Shown here in pieces: positions 22,872 through 34,690 of a stretch of DNA of 64,000 nucleotides. Numbering within the stretch: position 1 is the first letter of the stretch; the number at the start of each line of letters is the position of its first letter. Position numbers and translations under genes: made by a program. The notes under the pieces were generated by a model, which saw only the letters and a list, made by a program, of their open reading frames with translations, was not told where the DNA came from and did not search any database. Location: positions 87,420,107 to 87,484,106 of the forward strand of contig OY720344.1 of assembly GCA_963082975.1 (NCBI GenBank), given 5' to 3'. The stretch comes from Labia minor. Its lineage: Eukaryota; Arthropoda; Insecta; Dermaptera; Spongiphoridae.

Positions 22872-24917
22872 TATATATATAAAATTGCTAAGGTTGATTT
22901 CGGTATTCCTAACATCTAGAACTTTGACCCCGGAGTGATGCATAGTATTTTTTTGAAATGTCAGAAATGTAATTGCTTTACATTTCTTTTATTTCATCCA
23001 ATATATTAAAAACTTTTTTTTTCTTTATTTTTTTAAATTTAATTCCTATATTACATTAATTAGTTATTAAATTGGGTATGTTATACTCCTTAAGATAGGC
23101 AAACAAACAGACATGGTAAATTCTAAATTTTTATATTTGAATTCTCCAGGTCATAAAACATAAAGTGTAAAACATAAATATGTAAAAAAATTTAAATTCT
23201 AATCAAAATAAAGACAAATATATATATGTATATATAATAAATTATAATAATATTTAAATTACAAGCAAATAATTTATATTAGACATTAATTTGTTAATTA
23301 TATTGGCCGTTTGATTAGATCGATTCCGTGATAGTTTCTTGGAAAGCTTTGTGCCATTGATTGACGCTTAAAAGACTCGGAAGGCAAGTCTTGAAGTGTA
23401 TGGTAAAGGACAGGAGGAAAAAAAACTTGGATCAAATCAACTAAATAGTTCCTACCCTAAGTCTGGTCAAAAGGATTCTCTAGTGCTTTGTAATCATCTT
23501 TCTCTTCTCTTTTCTTCGAGTCTTTTTTTTATTATCAGGAGACAAATCAAATCCCACCACCCTCTTCCTTTGATTCTTAAATTAACAACGATTTAATACT
23601 TAATTAAATTAAATAAATTTGGAAATTATCTATATTGGTTTATATTGAAATTAAAATTAATTTTAATATTATTTGAAATATTTTAATTATACTTCCTAAT
23701 ATGTATATAAGTATTAATATTATTATGTATTGTTTTACATTTATTTATATATAAGTTGAAACTTTCTGGACTAATCTTTTTAAGTTTATTTTTAAAATTA
23801 TCCACTTTATATCTGGGTGCCTTTTTACAACCACTGAATATTATAGCAAACAAAATAAAAAAGAAACAAATGAATAATAAGAGCCAACGGAAATAATTAC
23901 GATAATTTAATTTAGTTTAATAACATTTATATAATTTATAGTCTAATAATTAATTGAATAATCAGCCCATAATTAAATTAATCTCAATTTTAACTTTAAT
24001 TCATTTTAATTAATTAATTAACATGAAATTAATAAAAACCTATTATTTATAAATTAATATTGTAACGACAAGGTTAGGTCTTCAGTTCTCATTTGTCCCT
24101 TAAAGTGGGAGGGAACGGCCCGAACCAATCTAGGAACTCAGTCGCCTTAATTGGGCCAATTACATCTTTTTTTATTTTTTAAATATCTTATTAACTTTGA
24201 ATATTTATTAATTCTTTGTAACTATAGTACAATGAAAAATAATACCTATATAATTTATCTATTTCATTAACATAAATATAAATATTACATTATCCATGGA
24301 TTTTATAACAAATTTTCTTTAAGTAGCCCATCGTTAGCAACCTTGTCCTATAATTTTTTTTCTGTATATTCATATAAAATAATTATTAAATTAAAAGATA
24401 ATAATAACATTATTATGAATTTTTTTTTGAATATTCTCTTTTAATGTCCATTTATATCAGAGTCACATTTTGTAAAATTTAACATTATATACAATATATA
24501 CAAGTATATATATAAGTTATATATATAGCAAGCTGTCTTAAAGATAAATTCGAACAGTTTTTTTTTTAATAAACTCGTTTTATTTGAATAAAAATGATAT
24601 CATCTCCTTCTTCTTTTTTGCCTGCCATTACAATTCTAAACCAAGCTTATCTCCATTTTTAAAAATATTAGATTCAATTTATTTTTCTTTTATGAAAATA
24701 ATAAAAATCGATATCATTTGAAAATTCAAATAAAATATTTTTAAATAAAAAAACATTTACTAATATTTTTATTATGCGCTAAACTACAAATTTGAAATTT
24801 TAAAAAATTAAAAAAATAATTAAATATATAATACAATACCTATATGGTCTTTATGATACTTACTTCATTTATCAATAAAAAAATAAAAAAAAGTTTCCAA
24901 AAGAAATTAAATTAATA
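22872..24917. other. AT-rich spacer with short repeat pieces
   Basis: At 23100-23200 a GACATGGTAAATTCTAAA...GGTCATAAAAC stretch resembles the one at 57.13-57.20 kb. A GC-richer patch at 24060-24165 is unidentified. No gene was recognised. Confidence 0.4.
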
Positions 24918-25820
24918 AAGGGTGTTTCTTTTAGAGGTATAGAACTTTAAAATGCAATAAAACAACGATGGATTATTCGATTGACATGAATTTTATTTAT
25001 ACCAAAGATAATATTGTGGCATTACATTTTATATATGATTTCTGGCATATGACCGCCACGGCTGGCTCGGATGTAGTCCAATCTGGACGTTCAATTTTCG
25101 ATAACTTTTTCCAACATTTGTGGCCGTGTATCGGCAATAACACGGCGAATGTTGTCTTCCAAATGGTCAAGCGTTTGTGGCTTATCCGCATAGACCAATG
25201 ACTTTAAATAGCCTCACAGAAAGTAGTCTAGCGGTGTTAAATCACAAGATCTTGGAGGCCAATTCACAGGTCCAAAACGTGAAATTAGGCGGTCACCAAA
25301 CGTGTCTTTCAATAAATCGATTGTGGCACGAGCTGTGTGACATGTTGCGCCGTCTTGTTGGAACCACAGCTCCTGGACATCATGGTTGTTCAATTCAGGA
25401 ATGAAAAAGTTAGTAATCATGGCTCTATACCGATCACCATTGACTGTAACGTTCTGGCCATCATCGTTTTTGAAGAAGTACGGACCAATGATTCCGCCAG
25501 ACCATAAAGCGCACCAAACAGTCAGTTTTTCTGGATGTAACGGTGTTTCGACATAGCTTCACTCCAAATGCGGCAGTTTTGTCTGTTGACGTAGCCATTC
25601 AACCAGAAGTGAGTTTCATCGCTAAACAAAATTCGCTTATGAAAATCGGGAACAAAGGCAATCTCGTTTTGGGCCCATTCGACGAATCTACAAGCGTGAG
25701 TCTATTCATGATGAATTGCCAAACCAAACTGAGAATAAATCACTTGACAGCTGTTAAATCGGTCGTCAACTTGAATAGTAATGACAACTTAAAGTTCTAT
25801 ACTTGGAAAAAAACACCCTT
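24918..25820 (-). mobile_element. mariner-type DD41D element, 903 bp
   Basis: The ends AAGGGTGTTT...AAACACCCTT are inverted repeats. GTATAGAACTTTAA is shared about 20 bases further in. TA duplications flank at 24916-24917 and 25821-25822. The transposase lies on the minus strand and is broken, so this is a dead copy. Confidence 0.8.
25022..25745 (-). pseudogene. DD41D transposase relic
   Basis: Minus-strand reading keeps much of the catalytic core: FSDETHFWLNGYVNRQNCR (first Asp), WFQQDGATCHTARATID (second Asp) and CDLTPLDYFL, with 41 residues between the second and third Asp. A frameshift lies near 25555. Two Trp codons have become TGA (before GYLKSLVYADKPQ and in the VIEN region). It ends with PEIIYKM and TAA at 25022. 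It is related to but clearly distinct from the 18.6-kb transposase. Confidence 0.8.
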
Positions 25821-25822
25821 TA

Positions 25823-26605
25823 TAAGTGATGTCAAACAAAAATTAAATAATTATTAGATTATTAATAATGGGTTTTGTATTTTTCTATATTGTATGTATA
25901 AATATATATGTGTAAATATATGATAACTTTTAATTTAACACGTTCCCGCCGGCATACACCACCAGTGGCTCATGCCGCCACATAAAATAAATAGACAAAT
26001 TATGGTTCCATTCCTATTTTCTTATTTAATCATTACAATAAAAGTACTATGTTAAAATGTAGAATAAGCATTTAATAATTAACTCCATTAAACTATTGAT
26101 TTTATGTTCATTTAATTATTTTTATCATAATAATTATTAATAGATATCTATATAATAATTAAAACAATTATTAATTAAAATTAATTTTTTTTTAATTTAA
26201 AATAAGAAATGATGAAAATTACTTTTCACCCTTTCTCCTTTTAACACCATTTACTAAATAACTTAATCAGCACAAGGCATGCACACCCTCTTTCACTGAA
26301 ATTAATTAACTAAACCTTAAACATAAATAATTTAAGAAAACTTTGAGCTCACATTACTAATAAATCGCTTACCCCTTTTGTGACATATTACTTTGAAATT
26401 TATAATAAACATTCCTTTAAGACATTTGGATTTCATGTTAGGGGATATTTTGATTAAGACCATTTATAAATACATGTATATTTCTTGTTAATTTAATTTA
26501 CTTTATAGATAATAGGATTTTGTTCAAAAATATTTTTTTTTAATCATTTATTTGTTATTCCAACTCCAATTATCTATATAAACAAAAATGAATTTATAAC
26601 AATAG
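25823..26605. other. AT-rich spacer
   Basis: A TTAA at 25936-25939 followed by CACGTTCCCGCCGGCATAC recalls a piggyBac-style end, but no partner end was found. The remainder is AT-rich. Confidence 0.35.
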
Positions 26606-26768
26606 ATTAAAGGCGCCACAGGATAAAGAAAACGAATGGGTGCCAAATCTCGATTTACAAGATGTGAAAAAAGGGCTAAATTTGGCTAAAGAATTAGATC
26701 TTCATTTCATTCAAACTGAATATTCGATGGTGCCTAGCGCAAAGTTTAAAAGAGAGTTAAGAAATTAG
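26606..26768 (+). CDS. candidate terminal exon of an unrecognised gene (or retropseudogene piece)
   Basis: After an AG at 26604-26605 the frame reads LKAPQDKENEWVPNLDLQ, then DVKKGLNLAKELDLHFIQ, TEYSMVPSAKFKRELRN and TAG at 26766-26768. The composition is protein-like (balanced charge, helical heptads), unlike the surrounding AT-rich DNA. There is no start codon, and an in-frame stop lies just upstream of the AG, so an upstream exon would be needed. AATAAA lies 93 bp after the stop. I do not recognise the protein. Alternatives are a truncated processed pseudogene or chance. Confidence 0.35.
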
Positions 26769-26861
26769 TGGAGTAGTTAAGAGAGTTAAGAGTTGGAAAA
26801 AAGCTACAATCGAAAACCAATGTGAAGATGACAATGTGAGGAATAGATTATAGATAGATAT

Positions 26862-26867
26862 AATAAA
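26862..26867 (+). promoter_or_regulatory. polyadenylation signal after the candidate terminal exon
   Basis: AATAAA lies 93 bp downstream of the TAG. Such motifs are common by chance in AT-rich DNA. Confidence 0.3.
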
Positions 26868-26989
26868 GGAATCTAAAAAAAACTATTATATACGAATAGA
26901 TGGAATATATTGTATTTTTATATATATTTAGAAGCAACTCAAAATATTAAATTAATATTATTAATAATAATTATAATAATAAACCTCTA

Positions 26990-27258
26990 ACTTGTGGACA
27001 GCTTATGCAAGGACAGCGCCTATCAAGCCGGATTTCTCTTAAGCAGGGTAGAGGTGTTATGTTATCAGCACAAGGGCCCTCTCAACCTTCATCTTGAGTT
27101 TCTTGATCTGAGGTCGCTACTCTTTATATCTAATAGCTTCCCAATATTGACCATGTAAGCTGGGTGGACCTTGTAAATCACAGATAGAGAAAAATTTCCT
27201 TGGCAGAACTTGAACTCAAAGATTAGTTAATCGTGCTGCCCTCCTATGTGCCGTCTTT
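26990..27258 (-). repeat. tRNA-derived SINE
   Basis: On the minus strand it begins GACGGCACATAGGAGGGCAG (A-box-like) and carries GAGTTCAAGTTC (B-box-like) about 40 bases on. A 200-bp GC-richer body follows (GGTCCACCCAGCTTACATGG, GAGAGGGCCCTTGTGC). No frame. It stands out sharply from the AT-rich flanks. Confidence 0.55.
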
Positions 27259-28636
27259 AATATAATTCTTAAATGTATTATTTATCGTTGTCAAGAAAAA
27301 TAGAAAAACTTTTCATTATTCATAAAAAAACCTAAAAACACTTTAATAAAAAATTTAATTAAAAATAAATATTTATATTTATATCCATATATATTCCTTT
27401 AATTCATATATATCATATTTTATTCCTATTCAATACTTTGTACTGATTTGTTTACCAAATAAACACATACAGACATACATACATTATTAAAGATATCTAT
27501 TAAAAGAGATGAGATAAAAACAATTCAATTTCAAAGAGCATTTCAAACCAACAGTATCGTTGAACTTATAAATGAAAGTAAATTGATATTTCTAAATTAA
27601 TTAATGAATATTATTTGAGAATTTTATATAAACCCATGATAATTTATACAGTTCATGTTTGTATGGTCACGACAGGTCACGAGCTGTTGGCCATATTGGA
27701 TGTTAAACGCATATACATTTACATAGAATGAAAAATACACAGAATCAAAATTTTTGTACCATAAATCATTGATATTTATTTATAATATAATATTTTATAA
27801 CAAATACTTAGTATTAGAAATTAATATTATAGAGGAAATGGATTATAACTAATTTCAAGACTAAATGTTATAAAATTATTTCTATATTTAGATATGTACA
27901 TATTAAAATAATTTTAATATAAATAATTATTATTGAATTAATATATCAAATTTAATTTGCAACTAAACTATAACATTATTCATTCAATCTAAATCTATAT
28001 ATATAAAATATCAAATTAATTGGATTTATAATTTCAATATATTAAATTTCATTGCTATCTGAACCTACATATTAATTTGAATTGGATATGCATATATATT
28101 TATATACTCACAATTTTCATTTTGATTTGTACTATCAATTACTAATTTATTGATAAACTTACTATAATGAAAAAAATTGTAATCTGTCAAAAATTCAAAT
28201 TTGATTTTTCTAAGGTTTAAGATTCCCTCTATTTAAAAAAATTCAGTTTTTTTTTTTTTGTGTATTGGAACAACGAATTTTGCATTAACAACGAAATTCA
28301 AAACGCGAATTTTAGTATATTTCTGTGCAGATTCTGAAACATTTTTTCAATTTTTTTGATTAAATTTGTTTAATCAATGTTAAATAAAATAATCTTTAAT
28401 ATCAGAAAGATTCTATCAACTCCGAGAGGACTTATATAACAATTTTTTTTAAAACAACTTTTTCAAGCCTCCTTAAATCATTGAAATATTGTGAATTACT
28501 TTAATTAAGAAACACACAACCAATTAAAATGATTTGTTTCTGTAAATAAGACCTATAGGATTCGTTACATCAAAAAATTATAAGCTATTTAAAAATTTTT
28601 TTACATAATTTTCAAGATCAGAAATATATATATATA
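27259..28636. other. AT-rich spacer
   Basis: No gene or repeat is recognised. Very AT-rich, with TA runs at 28625-28640 abutting the hAT target site. Confidence 0.5.
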
Positions 28637-28644
28637 TGTATGTG

Positions 28645-29058
28645 CAGTGGCGGATTAAGTTGATTGGAGGCCCCGGGCGGTAAAATTGAAATGAGCCCTC
28701 TGTTATTTACAATTATAAATGAAAGACAAATTTTGTTTATATTATAATTTAGACTGTTTTATACTTAGATATATAGTACTTATGTAAAAAATACATAATT
28801 TTTACTGTGGTCGCCGAGACCCAAAATTGATTATTTTTTCTTAAGTTAGTCGGGGTTCAAACACGACCGAATAAATCTGTTGTTTAATAAAGATCTGTAT
28901 CAAGAATAACTTGTTTTATTTAAACTCCGATTATCTATAAACTCAACAGTTTTTTAAATTTTTTTTAAGGAAATATTTTTATTTAGGTTTCGGTGGGCCC
29001 CTCGGGCTGGCGGGCCCCGGGTGGCCGCCCGGTCCGCCCGGCGTTTAATCCGCCTCTG
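28645..29058. mobile_element. non-autonomous hAT element (414 bp) with perfect 8-bp target duplication
   Basis: Ends CAGTGGCGGATTAA and TTAATCCGCCTCTG are 14-bp inverted repeats with one mismatch. TGTATGTG flanks both sides exactly (28637-28644 and 29059-29066). GC-rich subterminal parts (GGCCCCGGGCGG near the left; GGGCCCCGGGTGGCCGCCC near the right) contrast with an AT-rich middle. No transposase is encoded. It was mobilised in trans. Confidence 0.85.
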
Positions 29059-29066
29059 TGTATGTG

Positions 29067-30769
29067 TTTGATTATGTTTTCATGAACTTTTTTATTATTA
29101 TGATAAGTTATTTCCGAAGTATTAAATCTTGAGATTGGAGTCTCGACATTTCGGTGTCCAATTTGGAGCCATTTCAAGACAGTATTTTAGGAGAAAATGT
29201 TTTAAATCATTGGATCTTACAATTAATCTGAGTGACTAAATGACCAGAATTTTTTGAGTTCATTGGACGGATTAATTTTTTCTCTCCTGGAACTAATTAC
29301 TCATAGAATAACATGATTAGATATATTATAATTTTATCTGATATATTAAATTATATCATAAGTAAATTTTGTCTTTCAAACTTGATTGCAATTTTCAATT
29401 TACTGATGTATACACAACATCGTACAATTTCATAGTAATCCAATTAATATGATTTTAAGTTGTCATCTTGATCAAATTAATTTCCGTAAAGTTGATTTGC
29501 ATTTAAGGATAAGGCATTCAACCATCAATTGAAATAGAAACTATTTAATAATCTATCCTATTGATTTCTATGTCAAGACTAAGAAGGATTTACTATTCAC
29601 TTTAACGGAAATGCTTCAATCCCATAAGTTGACATCCAACCAACACAACTTAAAGGTATACACGTATATAATATATATTTTGATTTAGATTGAAACATAG
29701 TGTTCTCTTCGAAATGACAGTTAAATTAGTGAAATTGCTTGTGGATAGTCAAGTGGGCCTTACTATCATTAAGAAGAAAGGTCCAGGCTCTTGTTCAAAT
29801 CTCGTTTCCTGTCAAATTAGTGACTTTAAAATGCATTTAATTTCCTTTTGCTATGATTATAATTCAAAAGCTATTTTACTAATACTATTATACTATTTAT
29901 TTGATAGGTAAATGAATTTTAATTTAATTTGATCACTATAAGTTTATTCTATCTTTATATACTACACTATTCAAATAAATATTTCCTTATTAAGGATAAA
30001 ATATATATAGAAAGAGTATCAACTATCTGAATAGGAGAGATAAAAAAAAGTGGCAAAATGAAAGCAGTTGAATGAATAAAGGCAATTTCGAGTCCACTTA
30101 TTCGATCCTTTTCCATCTAAAGAGGTTTAGAACCACTTGACTTTGCAACCGAAGCGGATACTTTTCTATATTCGCCTATCCGGCACCAACACATATTATA
30201 TTCTTTATTCTACATGGTTGATATCATATAAACGATTTGTATTTATTCATTATTTTTTTTCAAAATATACTAGTCAATAGCCTGAGATATTTATCAATTT
30301 ATTTTTCATTTTTTTTTTTAAATTTCTTTCAAATATTTTTCAATAATGAAAATAATTAAATATATATATTTGATTTGGTTTTCGTGCAAGTTTTAATTAT
30401 GAAAAGATAATTCCGAGTTACTTTCTCGATGGTTAATGAGATTTGATTCTAAACGTATTGGCGTCAATTATGGCTCCATTTTTCAAGAGAAATTTGGGAA
30501 GTAAATTCTGAGATTTTGGGTCTTAATCTCTGTGACGAAGAATTGGCAATATTCAATAGATGAGTAATTTTTTATTGATTTTATTTTGAAACTCCCAAGT
30601 ATCCCAAGTTCTTGCACTTTTACTGACATTATCAAATGTAGTGTGATTAGTGCTATTACCTCAAGTGAGTCGGAAAGAAGCACCATATTAAAGGAAGGCG
30701 AAAAAATCTCGGAATTGCCTTTTCTTAAATATATATATATATATATATAAAAATTAAATGTTAATGAGG
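29067..30769. other. AT-rich spacer
   Basis: No gene is recognised. A modestly GC-richer patch at 30090-30200 is unidentified. A TA run lies at 30730-30749. Confidence 0.45.
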
Positions 30770-30959
30770 CTGTGTGAGTGTCTTTTAATTGGCATGAAGA
30801 AGTGCATTGGAGGGTGTTTGAGCAAGATTGAACCTCGCACTAATGAGTTATTTTAAAATTTTGGAAAACTCTAGGGGCGAAGGAGGCAAACACAGTCACG
30901 TGACTAAGAATTTGAATATTTTTTTGCCATTCTTGTTTTCATGCCACAGACTCACACAG
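30770..30959. mobile_element. short MITE with inverted ends
   Basis: CTGTGTGAGTGTC...GGCATGAA at the left is inverted at the right as TTCATGCCACAGACTCACACAG. The total is about 190 bp. No target duplication can be fixed. The class is unknown. Confidence 0.5.
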
Positions 30960-31688
30960 ACTATCTATAAGAATCACTCCGGGTTAAATTATGAAACCAA
31001 ATTTTAGCACATCTCTTGTCATTAACCCAATACTAATTTTATAAAAAACGTTATAAACAAGCGGGCTTGTGTGTGTGTGTCTGTTTTTTTTTCTCTTTTT
31101 TTTCTTTTTTTTATGAAGGTATATTGTGAATGTTGGGAATTAAAAAATTGTGAAAAATTATTTATTTGGATATTAAGCCAATATTTATCTCCAAATAGAT
31201 AATTTTTCATTTAACAGAAAATTTTCTGCAATCTTTTTATGTAATTAACATATCTAAAAGAAACGAATAATTTTTTTATGTATATATACAATATATATTT
31301 GAAAATTAATAAAAAGATTATAAAATTATATTTACAAATTATGTGATGATCTCACAAACATATCTTATTTACATATTGTTTTTTTTCATATATTGTATTA
31401 AATGTTTGCAATTGCTGTCTTCGTAGTCTGTGACGAGGGGATAACACAACTGGGGGATGAATTTATAAGACTAAGGAAATTCCCTTTTAAATTATGCTTG
31501 CTCTGCAGCAGTGCGATCTCTTAAGCGCCTGCAGAGTTAAAATTGGGTGCCTGCAGCGCCATCTCTCATGCGGGGCCCAAAAACTAAACAAGGATTCAGC
31601 TGGGCGGGCTGAGTGAGATGGACAGAGATGGACCTGTTTCATGCCTTTGGTTCTTGTGTTCATATCACACGAGAACTCACCCCTAGGG
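30960..31688. other. spacer with a GC-richer patch
   Basis: 31420-31690 is noticeably less AT-rich (GCGCCTGCAG, GCAGCGCCATCTCTC, GGCGGGCTGAG) but no frame or known repeat is evident. Confidence 0.4.
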
Positions 31689-32317
31689 CTTACAATACCG
31701 AACTAAAATCTGAATACCGGTATTTGGTATTTGAAATGTGAAATACCGGGACACCGGTATTAATACCGGTATTATTAATATAATAAATTTACTAGCTATA
31801 TTTCTACTTACCTCAGTTGTTATATTGACTTTTTAACAAATAATATATGAAATCCAATAAATATTGTTCTGAAATGAGTAGATATTATTTATTTTATTAC
31901 ATAGAGAGTAGGAGTAGATAGATACAAAAAAACGTGCAAGTAAAATAAAGTAAATATTAAATTCTATGTTACATTTTACATATAATAGGCTCGTATTGTA
32001 TTATATAATTAAAGAATTAAATATAATTAAATAAGTAAAAAATATAAAAATATAAATTGAAAGTATTTAATATTAATAACTTGCGTTTTGTTTATTAAAG
32101 TTTGCTCTTAAAAAACACAACGAATCAAGCGTTTCATCATCAAGCGAGGACCGAAATTTCGTACAAATATAACCAGCTGCCGAAAAAGCTCTTTCTGATT
32201 CTACACTTATCGGTACTATTGTCATTAAAAAATCATACATTTTTACATAAATACCGGTTTTTAATACCGGACAAAAATCGTCCGGGATCCCGGTATTCGG
32301 GATCCCGGTATTGTAAG
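31689..32317 (-). mobile_element. internally deleted hAT element
   Basis: Ends CTTACAATACCG and CGGTATTGTAAG are perfect 12-bp inverted repeats. Multiple CCGGTATT/AATACCGG motifs sit just inside both ends, as in subterminal transposase-binding arrays. It retains only the C-terminus of the transposase. A clear 8-bp duplication was not found. Confidence 0.7.
32100..32225 (-). pseudogene. hAT transposase C-terminal dimerisation segment
   Basis: Reads MTIVPISVESERAFSAAGYI, then CTKFRSSLDDETLDSLCFLR. This matches the conserved hAT dimerisation motif (SSESERxFSxAG...R..L....xxxLxFLR). About 42 codons are open. The rest of the transposase, including the catalytic residues, is gone. Confidence 0.75.
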
Positions 32318-33205
32318 AAAAATCAATTGAATTCGTTTTATTTAATAAATATTTTTTTGTTCTTTATTTCTTTAAATAGAGAATAAAAACGACTGCTTTC
32401 TTCGGATTACCTAGTGACGATTTAATTATTTCTTATAATTTAAGAGCTATTTAAGTCTAACTAGTAAACTGAATAATTGATTCATATTTATTTAGGTAAG
32501 TATTAAATTCATTTAAAGGTTAAGCTAATTTCCATTAAAAAAAAGAATTGCTGGCGCCCGTGAAGTACCAGTAAATCGTTAACGCAAGTAGGGTATTTGT
32601 TTATGCGCTTTAGCGTAATTTTCTTTGATAACCCCTTTGCGTTAACAGAGGAGGAAGGTTGAGGGAGTATATTAGAAAAAAGGTAAGGGCATAGGAGGCA
32701 GGTTGTTGGATATTATAGGGTTTGAATATTATAAAAAGTGGTACATATCATAAATAACAGAAGTGGGTTGATATTAAAACCGATAATCTTAAACATATGT
32801 TGAAAACAATTAATGTAACTAATATATTCCATTATTCTTAATTATTAAATAAATCTATTTAAAGAAGTACTTTTTATATAAAGTGACCATCTATTGTAAA
32901 TAAAACTCTAGACGTGACCACGAAGAAAATTTGAATATACATTGGTAGGTTCAACCAAGATAAATCAATTTAAATTTACATTTATAAAGCCTCGTCCGAG
33001 ATCTAAAGAAATTAGATCTATATACATATACGTATTATATTATATGTTCCAAAGTTAGAATTCATAAACCTCGTTGAATCATTGTATTGTTTTGCTATTA
33101 TTCTCCCTTGATATGTATTGATGTTGATTAATTACATTAATTATGAAAGAACTGAGAATGAAACATATACCCATAGAACATATTTTTAAATTGGAAAATT
33201 TTTGA
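32318..33205. other. AT-rich spacer
   Basis: A patch at 32550-32690 (GCTGGCGCCCGTGAAG, TTTATGCGCTTTAGCG) is not recognised. No gene. Confidence 0.4.
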
Positions 33206-33330
33206 AGTGAAAACTTCTTTAGCGGCGTTGAGCACTTTTGCGGATGGGGAAAAAATATAGATTTCGCGTGAGATTCCAAAACGACACCGACCCGACCCGA
33301 CCGAGCGACCGATATACGCATGCGCAATAC
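33206..33330. repeat. fragment related to the 12.4-kb SINE tail
   Basis: GAAGTGAAAACTTCTTTAGC, then GGCGTT and a TGGGGAAAAAATA stretch, align with the 12411-12480 segment (GAAGTTATACTTCTTTAGGC...). A run of CGACC units (33288-33312) follows. It is shorter and lacks the tRNA-like head. Confidence 0.4.
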
Positions 33331-33639
33331 GCCAGAATGTTAGACACTAAACTTCTGATACATTCTTTACGAAATTTTACATATTTGCCATATTAAATAT
33401 TATTATTTATATTTACATTAATAATCAGTATTACTAAATTATGTATATATAAAATAAAATATTTTAATATATTATTATGTGTTAAATTATATTAAATTAA
33501 TTTCTAATATATTTATATAATTTAAAATTAATTTCAGAATATATATATATATATATTAAATTATATACTATATATAATATATTATATAATATATATTTTA
33601 ATAAATTAATTTTTAAATATATGTGTGTGTGTGTGTGTG

Positions 33640-34160
33640 ACCGTAAAAATAAAGATATATGTTTGATAATTTTTCACATGATTAATAATTGTATAAAACT
33701 GCTATATATAGAATTTCAGCCTGATAGAATCGCTGAAAGTACCAGAATTAATTTTTTTACACTGGAAATCTCACGCGCCAACACGTGACGTGGTGCCATC
33801 AACAAAGAGCCAAACACTCCACTATCCACTCGACTATCTTGCAAATTTGAATTTGATTAAATAATATTTATTAATTTAAATTAAATTAAATTAATTAAAT
33901 TATAATTTAATAAATATTATTTATAACATCAAAAACATCAAAATCTCAACATCGAAAATTGAATTGCTGAAAGTACCAGAATTAATTTTTTAACACTGGA
34001 AATCTCACGCGCCAACACGTGACGTGGTGCCATCAAAAGAGAGCCAAACTTTCGCTGGTTTAATAAATATTATTTATTAATTTTAATTTATAATTGAATT
34101 AATTTAATTTAATTTAAATTAATATATGTTATTTAATCCAATTCAAATTTGCGAGATATG
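33640..34160. repeat. rearranged composite of family X repeats
   Basis: A 3'-half family X segment in + orientation (to about 33815) is joined to an inverted 3' end (CCACTCGACTATCTTGCAAA...), then to another + segment repeating CTCACGCGCCAACACGTGAC. The second ends at TTTGCGAGAT without the terminal hairpin, where a Helitron fragment begins. Confidence 0.6.
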
Positions 34161-34690
34161 CTGAATATGCTTTTAAATAAAAAAAATTTTCAAGAAAGTA
34201 ATTGGAATTATTAATATTAAGAATCAATAAATAAATTTATTAAATATACATTTAAACATGTAAATTAATCTATATATAAATTTAATAAATATTCAAACAA
34301 TAATTGAAACAATATAAATAAAACGATTCAATATTTTACTTACATTGTGATTTATATTTTTATTTTTATTACAACTATTATTGGCAGTTTAAAAAAAATT
34401 AAAAATATTAATAAAATTTATCAAAATAATAATTTGAAAAGATTTCCAATTATTTTTATTTATTTATTGTAAATTTTTCAATGTAACCATGGTAACCATA
34501 AATAGACTTTTACCAAAATATTACTATTTAAATTAATTTTGGATAAATTAATTTTGGATTTAACTACACTAAAACCTTCCCTGGGACGCCCACAACAATC
34601 CCTGAAAGTTTCATCGCAATCGGACGGGTAGTTTTTGAGTATTTGACAGACACACACACACAGACAGACAGACAGACAGACATATATATA
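34161..34690 (-). mobile_element. Helitron 5'-half fragment
   Basis: On the minus strand, GTCTGTCTGTC and CTCAAAAACTACCCGTCCGA from 34690 leftwards match the start of Helitron B. The following AT-rich block matches the reverse complement of about 21320-21570. It is truncated at 34161 against family X. No 3' hairpin or CTAG end. Confidence 0.6.

Noticed and set aside
23396-23596. 66-codon frame
   Set aside because: Low-complexity Ser/Leu content with no recognisable domain or gene context.
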